Source: Ereboglobus luteus
GTDB lineage: Bacteria; Verrucomicrobiota; Verrucomicrobiia; Opitutales; Opitutaceae
Length of the DNA: 64,000 bases
Assembly (NCBI RefSeq): GCF_003096195.1
Contig: NZ_CP023004.1
Location: forward strand, 3,638,501 to 3,702,500
Direction of reading: 5' to 3'
The notes beneath the pieces were generated by a model. The model worked only from the letters and a program-made list of their open reading frames with translations, was not told the DNA's origin and made no database searches. This document shows positions 1 through 11,100 of the stretch, piece by piece (positions within the stretch are counted from its first letter, which is position 1; each line of letters begins with the position of its first letter). The position numbers were made by a program, and so were the translations under genes.

Positions 1-830
1 CGCCCGCGCGCACGGACGGCGTTTCACTGCTCCCGATTCTCTCCAACAAAGGCGCGCCGCCAAGCCGCGCGTTCTATTTCGAATACGTCAACAAAAGCAA
101 AACGCCGGACTATCCCGATTTCGAACCCGCGAGGCGCGGCCGCTTGCGCGGCGAAATGCAGGCCATCCGCATCGGCGACATGATGGGAGTGCGCTACGAC
201 ATCAAATCGCACGCCGACGATTTTGAAATCTACAACGTCGTCACCGACCCGAAGGAAACACAAAACCTCGCCGCCGGGCAACCCGCGCTTCAAGCCGAGA
301 TGAAGGCGCGAGTCCTGCAAATGCGCGTCGCCTCGGCGCCCGCCCCGCGTCCCTACGACAATGAGTTTGCTCCCGCAATCGACGCGCCCGCGCCGCTTGC
401 GGACGGTCTCGCGTGGAAGTTTTATCCGGGCCAGTTCCCGTGGGTGCCCGCCCTCGACGGCATGGCGCCGGCTGACAGCGGGATGGTCCCGCGCCCCGAC
501 ACCAAGCCGGCAAAACAGCATGTCGCCGGCGCGATTAGTTTCACCGGCTACCTGCAAATCCCCGCTGACGGTGAATACACATTCCACCTGCTCGCCCGCA
601 ACGGCGCCACGCTGCGCATCCACGATGCCACGGTTGTTGACGCGGACTATGGTTATCAGGGAGACACCGAAAAAACCGGCGCGATGAAACTCAAGGCGGG
701 CCTGCATCCGTTCCGCCTTGTCTGCCGCAATGCCAAGGATCGCACCGCGCCGCGCTTGGATGTTTCATGGAGCGCGCCCGGCCTGCCCAAGCAGCCGATT
801 CCCGCCGGGGCGTTCAAGTCAGACAAATGA
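1..830 (+). CDS. Sulfatase C-terminal part with a fused PA14 domain (5' end outside the window)
   Basis: The reading frame is open from base 3 and ends at a TGA at 828-830, so the N-terminal part with the catalytic site is missing. The first ~100 residues resemble the end of an arylsulfatase: a DGVSLLP segment, a YFEY segment, and the closing pattern FEIYNVVTDPKETQNLA, which is typical of sulfatases. About bases 415-810 then encode a PA14-like beta domain (GAISFTGYLQIPADGEYTF, later GLHPFRLVC), a fold that binds carbohydrate in many secreted glycosidases. The protein probably removes sulfate from a polysaccharide outside the cytoplasm, with PA14 helping to hold the substrate. Its signal peptide and formylglycine site cannot be seen here. 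Confidence 0.85.
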   Translation, partial: PARTDGVSLLPILSNKGAPPSRAFYFEYVNKSKTPDYPDFEPARRGRLRGEMQAIRIGDMMGVRYDIKSHADDFEIYNVVTDPKETQNLAAGQPALQAEMKARVLQMRVASAPAPRPYDNEFAPAIDAPAPLADGLAWKFYPGQFPWVPALDGMAPADSGMVPRPDTKPAKQHVAGAISFTGYLQIPADGEYTFHLLARNGATLRIHDATVVDADYGYQGDTEKTGAMKLKAGLHPFRLVCRNAKDRTAPRLDVSWSAPGLPKQPIPAGAFKSDK

Positions 831-901
831 TCGTGCCTGCCCGCCGGCGCATGCACCAACCATTGCGCAAGAACGGCTCGCGCCGGGTGTGATTGTGCTC
901 C

Positions 902-1600
902 TCATTTATAATCCTCGAGCGCGAGCTTCAGGTTTTTGTAGATTGTGGCGGTCCACCCGGGGGCGGTGAAGGGCGGGAGAAAGTTTTCCTGCGAGCGCAG
1001 ATCGCAGGGGCAGAGGAGGACGCGGATGTTTTTAACGCCGGTTTGCGCGGCCATCACGAAGAGTTCCTCCGCGGCCTCGTCACCCATCGCGATGCAGCCG
1101 ATGGACACCGCCTTGCCGTGGATCATGATGTCGCCGCCGAGGTTGGCGCGACGCTCCTCCCTGGCACGGGCGCGGTCGAAGGTGTTCGGATAATTGATTC
1201 GCAACGAGAGATGGTAGCGGCTGTTGGGATTGAGCGATTCGATGGCGTAGATGCCCTCGGGAACCTGCCGGTCGCCCTCGCGGAGCTTGGGGCCGGCGGT
1301 GCCGCTGGCGGCCTTGATATCGTAGGTTTTGACGAGGCGCATGGGCGTGTCCTTGGAGGTGTTGTTGCCCGCCCAAAGTTCAAGGCGCTTGACGTCCTTG
1401 AGCACGATGAAGGTAAGGCGCGCGGCGGGGTAGGTGAGGCCGGCCGCCTTGAAGTGCGGTTCCATGCGCGCGCGAACCGCGGCGCCGTATTGGTTGACCC
1501 GCTGCTGCACGGTGGCGGCGCTCGCCGCGGATGCGAGGGCGGCAAGAAATATGAAACCGATGAAAAAAATACGATTCGTGCGAGTGATGCGGGTGCCCAT
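902..1600 (-). CDS. L,D-transpeptidase (YkuD family), exported
   Basis: The 232-residue protein starts with a basic stretch and a hydrophobic signal segment (residues ~11-28, ending near ASAASA). The YkuD catalytic motif HGxxxSxGC is present, with His161, Ser166 and Cys169 in HGKAVSIGCIAM. Enzymes of this family use the cysteine to form L,D cross-links in peptidoglycan or to attach proteins to it in the periplasm. The segment GDRQVPEGIYAIESLNPNS matches the conserved region before the active site. The gene is divergent from the Hsp33 gene. The exact reaction (cross-linking, anchoring or amidase-like) cannot be told from sequence. Confidence 0.88.
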   Translation of the reverse strand: MGTRITRTNRIFFIGFIFLAALASAASAATVQQRVNQYGAAVRARMEPHFKAAGLTYPAARLTFIVLKDVKRLELWAGNNTSKDTPMRLVKTYDIKAASGTAGPKLREGDRQVPEGIYAIESLNPNSRYHLSLRINYPNTFDRARAREERRANLGGDIMIHGKAVSIGCIAMGDEAAEELFVMAAQTGVKNIRVLLCPCDLRSQENFLPPFTAPGWTATIYKNLKLALEDYK

Positions 1601-1606
1601 GTTTTG

Positions 1607-1712
1607 AACCGCGAATGAACGCGAACAGGCGCGAATATTTCAAACCAATTAGCCTCAATGGCCGCATATTGCGGCTTTTCAAAAACGGGGAATTCGCGTT
1701 GCCTGTTTGCAT
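1607..1712. repeat. Imperfect palindromic intergenic repeat element upstream of the Hsp33 gene
   Basis: The stretch starts with direct repeats of a gcgaa-type unit (accgcgaatgaacgcgaac). It contains a perfect small hairpin gccgca-tat-tgcggc near 1662-1676. Its ends form an imperfect inverted repeat, gcgaacaggc on the left and gcctgtttgc at 1701-1710. This looks like a dispersed palindromic element rather than coding sequence. It matters because a longer Hsp33 reading frame beginning at 1615 would run through it. Confidence 0.5.
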
Positions 1713-2514
1713 GCCTGAAAACACACCGCCCAACCTGAAAGACGCCGGCCACGAAGTTCGCACGTATTTTGTCCGCAATCGCAACGCACTCGTCGCGCGC
1801 GGCATGTTCAGCGAGTTGTATGTCGATTACTTTTTGCACGCCGGCGAACAAAAACTGCACGTCGCGCCCGAACATGCGGAATTGTTCAAGCGCGCGCTGG
1901 CGGGCTTTGCTCTTCACATGGCGTCGCGCCCGTGGAACGAGATGACCGCGTGGACGATTCATTTTCAGCAGCCGCTCTTGAACCTGTTTCTCACCGGCGA
2001 CAACGAGACCGGCGCGATCACCGGGCGCGTGTTCGACGAGGACGTGAAGGAAATGCAGGGCAACTTGTTTTATGCCGACACGGTGCGGCCCGGCGAGCCG
2101 AAGCGCCGCAGCGCGGTCGAGTTTGATGGCGGCGATCCGCTCGCGGGCGTTGAAAAGTTTTACGCGCAAAGCGAGCAGCGTCCGGCGCGTTTTTTTCAGC
2201 TGGGCGAGGAGGATTTTGTGATGGTCGCGGAGCATCCCGATTGCGACAAGGCGTGGTTCGACGCGCTCACGACCGACGCCATGCGCGAGATCGACAAAAG
2301 CGAAACGCTCGCGCTGCTCGAAAAACGAATCTACCGCTGGCACTGCGGATGCAACCAGAGCCGCATGATGGAGGTGCTGCTGCCCGCGATGAAACGCGAC
2401 CCCGGCGGGCTTTTCGGCGACGAGCCGAAAATCGAGATGCGCTGCCCGCGCTGTGGCGCGCGCCATATCATTACGCGCGAGGCGATGGAGGCGTTTGCGT
2501 CGGGCAAAAAGTAA
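1711..2514 (+). CDS. hslO: Hsp33 family redox-regulated chaperone
   Basis: The C-terminal zinc/redox switch is clear: Cys212 and Cys214 (CGC) and Cys245 and Cys248 (CPRC) give the CxC-x30-CxxC arrangement of Hsp33. The N-terminal part contains VRNRNALVARG followed by FSELYVDYFLHAG, which fits the Hsp33 core. In this family oxidation releases zinc and turns the protein into a holdase for unfolding proteins in the cytoplasm. I chose the ATG at 1711 (MPENTPP, 267 residues). The alternative start at 1615 adds 32 residues encoded by a palindromic repeat and would give 299 residues. Neither start has a strong ribosome binding site. Confidence 0.88.
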   Translation: MPENTPPNLKDAGHEVRTYFVRNRNALVARGMFSELYVDYFLHAGEQKLHVAPEHAELFKRALAGFALHMASRPWNEMTAWTIHFQQPLLNLFLTGDNETGAITGRVFDEDVKEMQGNLFYADTVRPGEPKRRSAVEFDGGDPLAGVEKFYAQSEQRPARFFQLGEEDFVMVAEHPDCDKAWFDALTTDAMREIDKSETLALLEKRIYRWHCGCNQSRMMEVLLPAMKRDPGGLFGDEPKIEMRCPRCGARHIITREAMEAFASGKK

Positions 2515-2647
2515 ACCGATTGTGAAACTTGCGCATCCGCGCCGTTGTTGGTTTTTTCAGGGAAAGTTCCAGCCTTAAAAATATTGAAATGGCGCAACGC
2601 GGTTGTTTCATGAACTCACCCTCCGCCCGACCCCGAATAATTTTACC

Positions 2648-3682
2648 ATGAAAAACACACTCCGTATCATCACCCTCACGCTCGCATGTTTTATTGTCAC
2701 CACGGCTTGGGCGCAAAACGCCGACGAGTCCTTTAACAAATTCAAGAACATGCGCAAAAGCCCCAAGCAGGACGTCGCATTCAGCCAGCAATTGTGCGAT
2801 GCCGGCGTAAGTTTTCTCGCCGACCATGGGGACGCGGCAAAGCGGGCGAGGGAAGTTGTCAACGACATGCTCAGTTTCGGCACGGGCGTTCTCGCCAAAA
2901 ACGACGCGCTGCGATCCGACTGGTATGCGAAAGTAAACTTTGCGCTCATAGACAAGCAGCCCGCCGTCAACGCCAAGAACAAGGCCGCCTTTGCCGCGCT
3001 TCGCGCCGCGATGGCCGAGGGCGAAACCCTCGACGCGCCCTCCTTGAGCGCGATCAATGACTGGCGCAGGCATATCGACGACCTTGCGCAAACCCCGGGC
3101 AGCGACACTTACATGCTGGATCGAGAGAGGGGCTTTTACTTGGTCTTGAACCGCATGAAAACCCGGATGCCGTCGGCGCAAAAGGTCATCGACGCGCAGC
3201 TTGAGGAATGTTCAAAAAGCAAGATCAAGGACCTCGCCAACTGGGCCAAGCGGGAGATCCGGGTCGGCGAAATGCGCAAGACACCTTTCACGCTCGCGTT
3301 CACCACGATCAATGGAAAGACGTTCGACTCCGCCAAGCTCAAGAGCGACACGCTGCTGTATGTTTTCACCTGGAGCACGACTTCCCGAAACGCCGCGGGC
3401 GAAATGGACCGGATGCTCGACCAGTATTACAATTACAGCCGCAGGCAGATTGAGTTTGTGGCGGTGTGCATCGACCCGGAAGACAAGAGCGCCGAGGTGA
3501 AGGCTTTCATCAAAAAAACGAAGTGCAAGATGCCCGTTTATTTCGACGGCAAGGGAACCAAGGGCGAGCTCTATCAACGCCTGGTTGCCGGCGGCCAGTG
3601 GAGCGGACACATTTTCGACGGAAAGGGGAATGTTCGCGCCACGGATATCAGGGCGTGGGATTTGAAGAAATTCATCAAGTGA
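2648..3682 (+). CDS. Exported thioredoxin-fold protein lacking the CxxC motif
   Basis: The protein has 344 residues. A signal peptide covers about residues 1-22 (MKNTLRIITLTLACFIVTTAWAQ). Residues ~25-200 are mostly helical with no domain I recognise. Residues ~215-344 look like a TlpA/AhpC-type thioredoxin fold (TLAFTTINGKTFDSAKLKS, LLYVFTWSTTS, then an FVAVCIDPED strand). At the place where TlpA proteins carry WCxxC there is WSTTS (Trp242), so both redox cysteines are absent. A normal thiol-disulfide reaction is therefore unlikely. An upstream in-frame start at 2603 is rejected because it precedes the signal peptide. Confidence 0.75.
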   Translation: MKNTLRIITLTLACFIVTTAWAQNADESFNKFKNMRKSPKQDVAFSQQLCDAGVSFLADHGDAAKRAREVVNDMLSFGTGVLAKNDALRSDWYAKVNFALIDKQPAVNAKNKAAFAALRAAMAEGETLDAPSLSAINDWRRHIDDLAQTPGSDTYMLDRERGFYLVLNRMKTRMPSAQKVIDAQLEECSKSKIKDLANWAKREIRVGEMRKTPFTLAFTTINGKTFDSAKLKSDTLLYVFTWSTTSRNAAGEMDRMLDQYYNYSRRQIEFVAVCIDPEDKSAEVKAFIKKTKCKMPVYFDGKGTKGELYQRLVAGGQWSGHIFDGKGNVRATDIRAWDLKKFIK

Positions 3683-3696
3683 TGGTTGGGCAGGGC

Positions 3697-3756
3697 AGGG
3701 CGATCCATCCCGGTGGGCCGCCTCTGCCATCCCGGCTCACCGGGACGGTTCGCCCT
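3697..3756. terminator. Long palindrome between convergent genes, probable bidirectional terminator or REP-like element
   Basis: The outer arms agggcga (3697-3703) and tcgccct (3750-3756) are perfectly complementary. Inside them, tcccggtg and caccggga form a second perfect 8-base stem. The element fills the gap between the convergent thioredoxin-fold gene and argC. No long T run follows, so a repeat element with a secondary terminator role is equally possible. Confidence 0.55.
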
Positions 3757-3792
3757 ACCTTTGAATCAGCTTAACCTGATCGGATTTTCGCC

Positions 3793-4827
3793 TCACACCA
3801 GTCCGGCAGTTTCGTCGAAACCGCACCAGAGGTTCATGATCTGCACGGCCTGGCCGCTCGCGCCTTTCACGAGATTGTCGACGACGGAGGTAATCACAAA
3901 ATTGCCCGTGCGCTCGTCGAGCACGGCGGACATGTCCACGCGATTCGTGCCCGTCACATGCGCGGTGTCGGGAGTTTCGCCCGTCGGGAGGATTTGCACG
4001 AAGGGACGCCCGTCATAAACGGACTTCCACTCGGCGTAGAGCGCGTCGATCGTCGCCCCCGGCGCGGCGGGCACGGTGATTGTTGTCGCGATGCCGCGGC
4101 GCATGGGGGCGAGGTGCGGGTTGAACTGGATCGCGATGGGGCTGCCGCCGGCGCCGAGCGAAAGTTGCTCCTCGATTTCCGCGAGATGGCGGTGTTTCAC
4201 CAGACCGTAGGCCTTGATGCTTTCGGCGCGCTCGACGTAAAGATACATTTCTTGCGCTTTTTTGCCCGCGCCGCTCACGCCGCTGTAGGAGTTGGCGACG
4301 ATATGCTTGAGAGAAATAATGTTGCCCGCGCGCACTAGCGGCAGGAGCGGGGTGAGGATGCTCGTCGGATAACAACCGGGCGCGGCGATTAACTTGGCCT
4401 CGGTTTTCCAGGAGGGCGGCGCGAGCTCGGGAAGCACAAAACGCGCGCCGGGCAGCAACTCGGGAGCATGATGGTTTCCGTAGTATTTTTCGTAGGTCGC
4501 GAGATCGGCGATGCGGAAATCGGCGCTCAGGTCGATCACGCGCTTGCCCGCGGGAACGAGCGCCTTGGCAAACTCCGCCGCGGCGCCGTGGGGAAGGGCG
4601 AGAAAAAACAAATCGATGTCGCTCGCGGCAAGCGCCGCGGCGTCGGAATCGACAAACGCGAGCCCCCGGTCCTGCCCGCGCAAAAACGGCACGACTTGCG
4701 AGAGCGGCTTGCCCGCCTGCGAGCGCGAGGTGACGGCCGCGAGTGTGACGCGCGGATGCGCAAGAAGCAGCTTCAACAGCTGCTCGCCCGAATAACCCGA
4801 TGCTCCAATGACTCCGACTTTTAACAT
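3793..4827 (-). CDS. argC: N-acetyl-gamma-glutamyl-phosphate reductase
   Basis: This enzyme reduces N-acetylglutamyl-5-phosphate with NADPH in arginine synthesis in the cytoplasm. The 344-residue protein has the expected length. It begins with the nucleotide-binding loop GASGYSG (residues 8-14) and carries the active-site segment PGCYPT with catalytic Cys152. The later segment SYSGVSGAGKKA is also typical. No other arginine gene lies next to it, so it appears to be a stand-alone gene here, convergent with the upstream neighbour and divergent from the autotransporter. Confidence 0.96.
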   Translation of the reverse strand: MLKVGVIGASGYSGEQLLKLLLAHPRVTLAAVTSRSQAGKPLSQVVPFLRGQDRGLAFVDSDAAALAASDIDLFFLALPHGAAAEFAKALVPAGKRVIDLSADFRIADLATYEKYYGNHHAPELLPGARFVLPELAPPSWKTEAKLIAAPGCYPTSILTPLLPLVRAGNIISLKHIVANSYSGVSGAGKKAQEMYLYVERAESIKAYGLVKHRHLAEIEEQLSLGAGGSPIAIQFNPHLAPMRRGIATTITVPAAPGATIDALYAEWKSVYDGRPFVQILPTGETPDTAHVTGTNRVDMSAVLDERTGNFVITSVVDNLVKGASGQAVQIMNLWCGFDETAGLV

Positions 4828-5100
4828 AGGTCGCGAGGTTCAAATAAAATCCTTCGAAGCGCGAGCGGTTTTTTGCCGCACCGGGAACGCGCATTGGAAA
4901 ATTCACCCGGGTTTTATTGGACCGTATTCAGTCCATTAAAATTTTTGAAAACTTGCCCGCTAAACCCGCATTAGAGGATTGCAAAAATCTCCTGTAAGTA
5001 AAAACGTGAACGTGAAATAAAAAAGCTTTCTCCTCAGCGTCTTCAACAGGCCAGGGCATTACTTTGAAGACGCACACCAACCCACAATCATATTTCCTCC
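4828..5100. promoter_or_regulatory. Divergent intergenic region between argC and the autotransporter gene
   Basis: This 273-base gap must hold promoters for both divergent genes. It contains an AT-rich part (4935-5035) and a small palindrome, tggac at 4918-4922 facing gtcca at 4931-4935, that could be an operator. I see no convincing -35/-10 pair and no Shine-Dalgarno sequence before the autotransporter ATG. Confidence 0.3.
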
Positions 5101-8100
5101 ATGCATACTACCAATTGCCTCACTCACCGGCCGATCCGTTTCCTCGCGCGTAACACTGTTGCGCTGTTTTCGCTCGCTGTTTTTGCGGCGCTCCCGGCAC
5201 AGTTGACCGCGCTGCCGATAACCATCGACAACTTCCACACCAGTTACACCTTCACCGGTTCCGGAGAGTATGTCCTTACCAGCACCGTCAGCGGCGGCGG
5301 CGGCATGTCGGGCACGATGACCGGTGTGAACCTCACCATAAACGCCGGCGCTCTCGCATCGGGCACCCCCACCGGAGTTCACTTTAAAGTCGGCGGCGGC
5401 ACTGTCACCAATAACGGCACAATCATAGGCTCCAACGACGGCATAAGCTCCTCCGGCAGTGTATCGACCCTGGTCACCAACAACGGGCTCATCCGTGGCA
5501 TCGGTGATGAGGCGATATCCCTCTCCGGAGGCGGCACCGTCGCAAACACCGGCACGATCAAGGGGAATTGGGGTGTTTTTGTGAGCGGCACCACTTCCTC
5601 ACTGGTCACGAACACGACGAATGCGGTTATCTCCTCCACGGGCAATGCGGTGTATATCAGTGCCGGCGGCACAGTTGCGAATGCAGGTTCGATTATCAGT
5701 GAAAAAGACCATGGCGTCTATTCAGACAGCACGGCGCTCATCACCAACCAAGCCGGCGGCACGATTCGATCTGACGGATCTCGCTATGGCGCGTATTTCA
5801 ATGGCGTGTATCTGAAGAATGGCGGCACGGTAAGGAACCATGGTGAAATCGCGAGCGCCGGCGGTTACGGCGTGAGTATTCTAGACGGGGTGGGGCTTGT
5901 GGAAAACAATGCCGGCGCCACAATCACCGGTGGCATCTACGCGGGCGGCACCACCAGCGTGGTGAACGACGGCACCGTTTCGGGCACCTTGGGCATCAGG
6001 CTGGGCGCGAATTCCACGCTTACGGGAACCGGCGTCATCGATGTCACCGGCACCGCATTGGTCCTGCTGGACGGGGCGAGCCATGCCAACGCGAACTTGA
6101 TCAAGGGCAGTGAGACGGGTGTGTCTTTCGAGGGAACCGGCTCGCTGGGCAACTCCGGCACGATCATTGGCACAAACGACATCGGCGTGGAGGCCAAGGC
6201 GGGGTCGGTGGCGATCACCAACAACGCCAACGCCTTCATCCAGGGCGGCGAACACGGCGTCTTTCTTGCGGCCGGCGGCACGATTGCCAACTCCGGCACG
6301 ATTGCAGGGGGATTCGCCATCACCGGGACCAACGACGCCATCGTCGTCACGAATACCGGTGCGGGTGCTTCGATTATCGGCTCAACCCATGGCATCGACT
6401 TGAATGCCGGCGGCACGGTGACCAATGACGGTTCGATAATCGGCACGAATCGGGCGGGCATCAATGCCGGGGATGTCGTCACAATCACCAATAATGATGG
6501 CGGCTTGATCGAAGGTCGTATGACAGGGATGAATCTGGCCAAGGGCGGCACGATCACCAATAGCGGCACCATTGCCAATACATCCCTTTCATTTGGCCAA
6601 GGCATTTTTGCCGAGGAATCCCTTGTGCTCACAAACACGGGTGATGCGGCGTTGATCAGCGGGTTCGGCCATGGTGTGAACCTGGCGGAAGGCGGCACCA
6701 TAACAAACGACGGAACAATCAAGGGTTCCGGCATCAATGGCATCGGCATTGAAAGCACCGGCGCCCTGACACTGACAAATAACAGCTTCAGACTGATCGC
6801 GGGCGGCCAGAACGGCATCACCGCAGCCGGCGGCCTTACCTTGAACAACTCCGGCAATATAGAGGGTGATAGCAACTCCGGCATCCTTTCCTCCGGAGCC
6901 GCCGCGCTCATCACCAACGATGGGAACGGCACCATTTATGGCGGCCTTGACGGCATCACGCTCACAGCCGGCGGCTCCGTGGCCAACGAAGGCCTGATCC
7001 AGGGCGGCACCAATAATGGCATCAGGCTCACCGCCGGCGGCACCATTGTAAACTCCGGCGAGATTGAAGGCGGCGCCGCCGGCCATGGCGTGCGCGTGGA
7101 AGGCGGCGAGGCGTGGATAGAAAACAAGGCCAACGGCATGATCACCGGCGGCATTTACGCCGGCGGCACAACGACCCTTCGCAACGACGGTCTGATCAAC
7201 GGCAACAACGGTGTTTATCTCGGCGCGGATTCCACGCTCGCCGGCACCGGCACAATCAATACCAGCGGCACCGCATTGATTTTGGCGGCCACCAAGACGC
7301 ACACGAACGAGGGCACTCTCAACGGCAGTCAGATGGGCGTGCACTTGCTGGGCACCGGCTCGCTGGGCAACTCCGGCACGATCATTGGCTCCAGCGAGGC
7401 CGGCGTGCGCGCGAGCGGGGCGGCCACGATCACGAACAACGCCACCGGTTTCATCTCGGGCGGGACTTACGGCGTGATGCTTGAGGCGGGCGGCACCGTC
7501 AGCAACTCCGGCACGATAAGCGCCGCCTCAACAACAGGCGTCGCGGCGGCGGGCGCGCCTGCGTTTGTCGAGAACAAGACGGGGGCGCTCATCGGCGCGT
7601 CCCGCACGGGCGTCGAGCTGCTGGCGGGCGGCACCGTCAGCAACTCCGGCACGATCACAAGCGGCAACATCGGTGTTTCCGGCAGCAACACCGCCATCCA
7701 TGTCGCCAATGAAACGGACGGCCTGATCGAGGGCGGCGCTTACGGGCACGGCGTGCGCATCGGCCAGGGCACGGTGGCCAACTCCGGCACGATCACAGGC
7801 GGCACGGGTGTCGGGACAACGTCCGGCGCCGTTCTCGTCAGCAACAGCAACGCCGCTCTCATTCAGGGCGTCGCGGTTGGCGTTTCCCTCACCGCCGGCG
7901 GCACGGTGGCAAACAGCGGCGTGATCGGGGCCTCGGCCTTGAACGGCATCGGCATTTATTCCGACAACGGCGCCACGCTCATTTCCAACACCACCAACGC
8001 CCTCATCCAAGGGCTCGGATACGGCGTGAATCTGAACCAGGGCGGCACGGTTGCAAACTCCGGCACGATCATCGGCACCGCCTACAACGGCATCGGCGTC

Positions 8101-11100
8101 TATTCCGCCGCCAACGCCACACTCGTCACCAACGACACCGGCGCCCTCATTCAGGGCGGAGCAAGAGGCGTTTCCCTCCTCGCCGGCGGCATGCTGAGCA
8201 ACTCCGGCACGATCACCGGTGGCACCGGCGTCTATTCAGCATCCAACGCCACGCTCGTCACCAACACCACCGGCGCCCTCATTCAGGGCGACCTCTACGG
8301 CGTGCTGCTCGCCGCCGGCGGCACCGTGCGCAACGCCGGCACGATCACCGGCACCTCCGCCTCAGGCTACGGCGTCAATTCCGAAGTCTACGCAGCCTTC
8401 GTCACCAACACCACCGGCGCCCTCATTCAGAGCGGCTACAGAGGAGTTTCCCTCCTCGCCGGTGGCACGGTGAGCAACTCCGGCACGATCATCAGCACGG
8501 CCACCAACTCCACCAGCGTCTTTTCCAACGCCAACGCCACGCTCGTCACCAACGACACCGGCGCCCTCATTCAGGGCGGAGCAAGAGGCGTTTCCCTCCT
8601 CGCCGGCGGCACGGTGAGCAACTCCGGCACGATCACCGGCACCTCCGCCGTGGGCATCGGCGTCAATTCCGAAGGCAACGCGGCCTTCGTCACCAACGCC
8701 ACCGGCGCCCTCATTCAGGGCGGCACCTACGGCGTGCGGCTGGTTGCCGGCGGCACGATCACCAATCACGGCGCCATCGTCAGCGACACGACCCGCGCCG
8801 GCAGCATCGGCGTGTATTCCATCGGTCGTGTCGACATCACCAACAGCGGGCTCATCGAGGGCAACACGTCCGGCATCTCGCTCGACACGGGCGCGGCGGG
8901 CAGCACGGTGACCAACACCGGCACCATCCGCGCGGTCAGCGACACGGCGGTTTTCTCGAGCACGAGCATCCTCGTCACCAACACCGGCGCGGGCGCGCTG
9001 ATCGAGTGTGCCAACATTGCCGTCTTTCTTAAACTCGGCGGCACCGTCGCCAACCACGCGCTGATCACCGGCGACCACATCGGCGTCCAACTGAAAGAAA
9101 ACGGGGAAATTATAAACAGCGGCCTCATCAAGGGCGGCGGGTATGGCGCTTTCCTTAACAACGGCGGCACGGTGATCAACTCCGGCACGATCACCGGCAC
9201 TTCCGCGGCCGCCGGCCTTGGAGTTCACACCAAGATCGGCGCGATTGTGAACAACGCCACAACCGACAGCCTCATCTCCGGCGCCGTCACTGGCGTGGAA
9301 CTCGGCGGCGGCACCCTCACCAATGCCGGCACCATCACAGGGAGCACCGGCGCTGGCGTTTCCGTCACTAGCACCGTCCTTGTCGAAAACACCACCGCCA
9401 CCGCCCTCATCACCGGCGGCACCGTCGGCGTGTTCATCAAGACCTCCGGCACGCTGACGAACCACGGCACGATCCTCGGCGTGTCGGGCAGCGGCTTGGG
9501 CGTTTATTTCAACAGTTCCGCCCTGCTCACAAACACGGGCCTCGTCCAAGGCGGCGGCACCGGCGCTCACCTCGCGGGCAGCGGCACGACGCTCAACACC
9601 GGCACCATCCGCGGCCTCGCGGCCGATGGCGCGGGCATCCACGCCTTCGGCACCATCGAAATCACCAACACCTCCAACGCCTTGATCGAGGGCGGACTCT
9701 ACGGCGCGTATCTGAACGGCAGCGGCACGGTGACCAACTCCGGCGAAATCACCGGCACCTCCGCCTCCAGCCACGGCATCTACGCCGACAGCATCGGCCA
9801 GGTCGCGATTGTCAACAACGACACCGGCCTTATCCGGGGCAATGACAACGGCGCATACCTCGCCAACGGCGGCCGTGTGACCAACTCCGGCACGATCACG
9901 GGCGGCGCCACCGGCATTTACGCCGGCACGAGCGGCCGCGCCATCGTCACCAACACCACCGGCGGCCTCGTCAGCGGCCCCGTCAACGCGATCAACCTCA
10001 CCGCCGACGCCGCGAACGAAGTCCACCTCTGGAACAGCGGCACGATCGATGGCAACCTCAACATCGCCGGCGCGGCCTCGCTGCTCACGCTCAACGGCAA
10101 CGCGCTCACAACGGGCACCTACTCGGACGCCGTCCTCGGCGACACCACCTTCACCGGCACGCTCGTCAAGCAGGGCGCGGGCGCATGGACAATCGACAAG
10201 GATCCCGGCGCGGGCATTAAACAACAAATCACACTCGTGAAAACCGGCACCCTCAACGTCGCGTGGGACGAATACCAGCTCAGCGGAAGCGCCGCCTCCA
10301 TCGACGCCGGCGCCACCCTGCAAATCTCCGCCACCGCCGCCGCGACCGTTAGCAACGCCATCTCCGGCGTCGGCCTGCTCGACCTCGCCAACACCGCCCC
10401 CATCGCCGGCACCATCGACTACACCATCGATATCGGCACGGCCTTCACCGGCACCGTCGGCATTCGCGGCGACAACGGCGGCGCGCACCTCGTCCTCGAC
10501 TCCAACGCGCTAGACACCCTGCTCAACGCCACCCTGAGCCTCGGCGAAAAAGGCAGCACCACGGTCGATTCCGCCATCACCGGCACCCTCGGCACGCTCG
10601 ACATGGCCGGCGGCGCGCTCGTCGCCGTGACCAACACCAACACCAGCCCCGTCGCGCCCTCCGTGCTCAACACCAGCACGCTCACCGTCACCAACGGCGC
10701 GAGCCAAATCCACGTCGCCGACGGCATCCTCAACGGCCTCGACGCCACCGGCGCCCTCAGCGGACACCTCTTCGACGTTGACGGCGACAACCAAGCCCTC
10801 GTCGTCAAGGCGGACGTCCTCGGCGTCGGAGCCACGGACGGTGTCTCCTTCACCGTGAAAGACGCCTACGGCAACGAAATCGCCAACCCGCCCGGCACGG
10901 CCTCCACCACGATCGAAAACGCCGGCGGCGTCACGGTTGGCAACATTCACTACGGCTACACCGCGACCGTCGTTGACGCCAGCGGCACCCTCGGCGCCGC
11001 CGGCATCGCCCTCGGCTACGGCGTGAGCAAAATCGAAAGCACCACCTCCATCGCCGACGGCCTCGGCGTGGTGCTCGACCACACCGGCTCGGTTGACAAA

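Noticed and set aside
1123-2466. 447-codon minus-strand frame across the L,D-transpeptidase and Hsp33 genes
   Set aside because: It is Arg/Ala-rich, has no recognisable motif and covers two well-supported genes in other frames.
5380-10040. Regular repeats that might suggest a CRISPR array or satellite DNA
   Set aside because: The repeats are in-frame, degenerate coding units of a beta-helix without conserved repeat-spacer structure.
8362-10488. 708-codon minus-strand frame inside the autotransporter gene
   Set aside because: It is the Gly/Ala/Val-rich shadow of the repeat region, and the plus-strand protein is clearly real.
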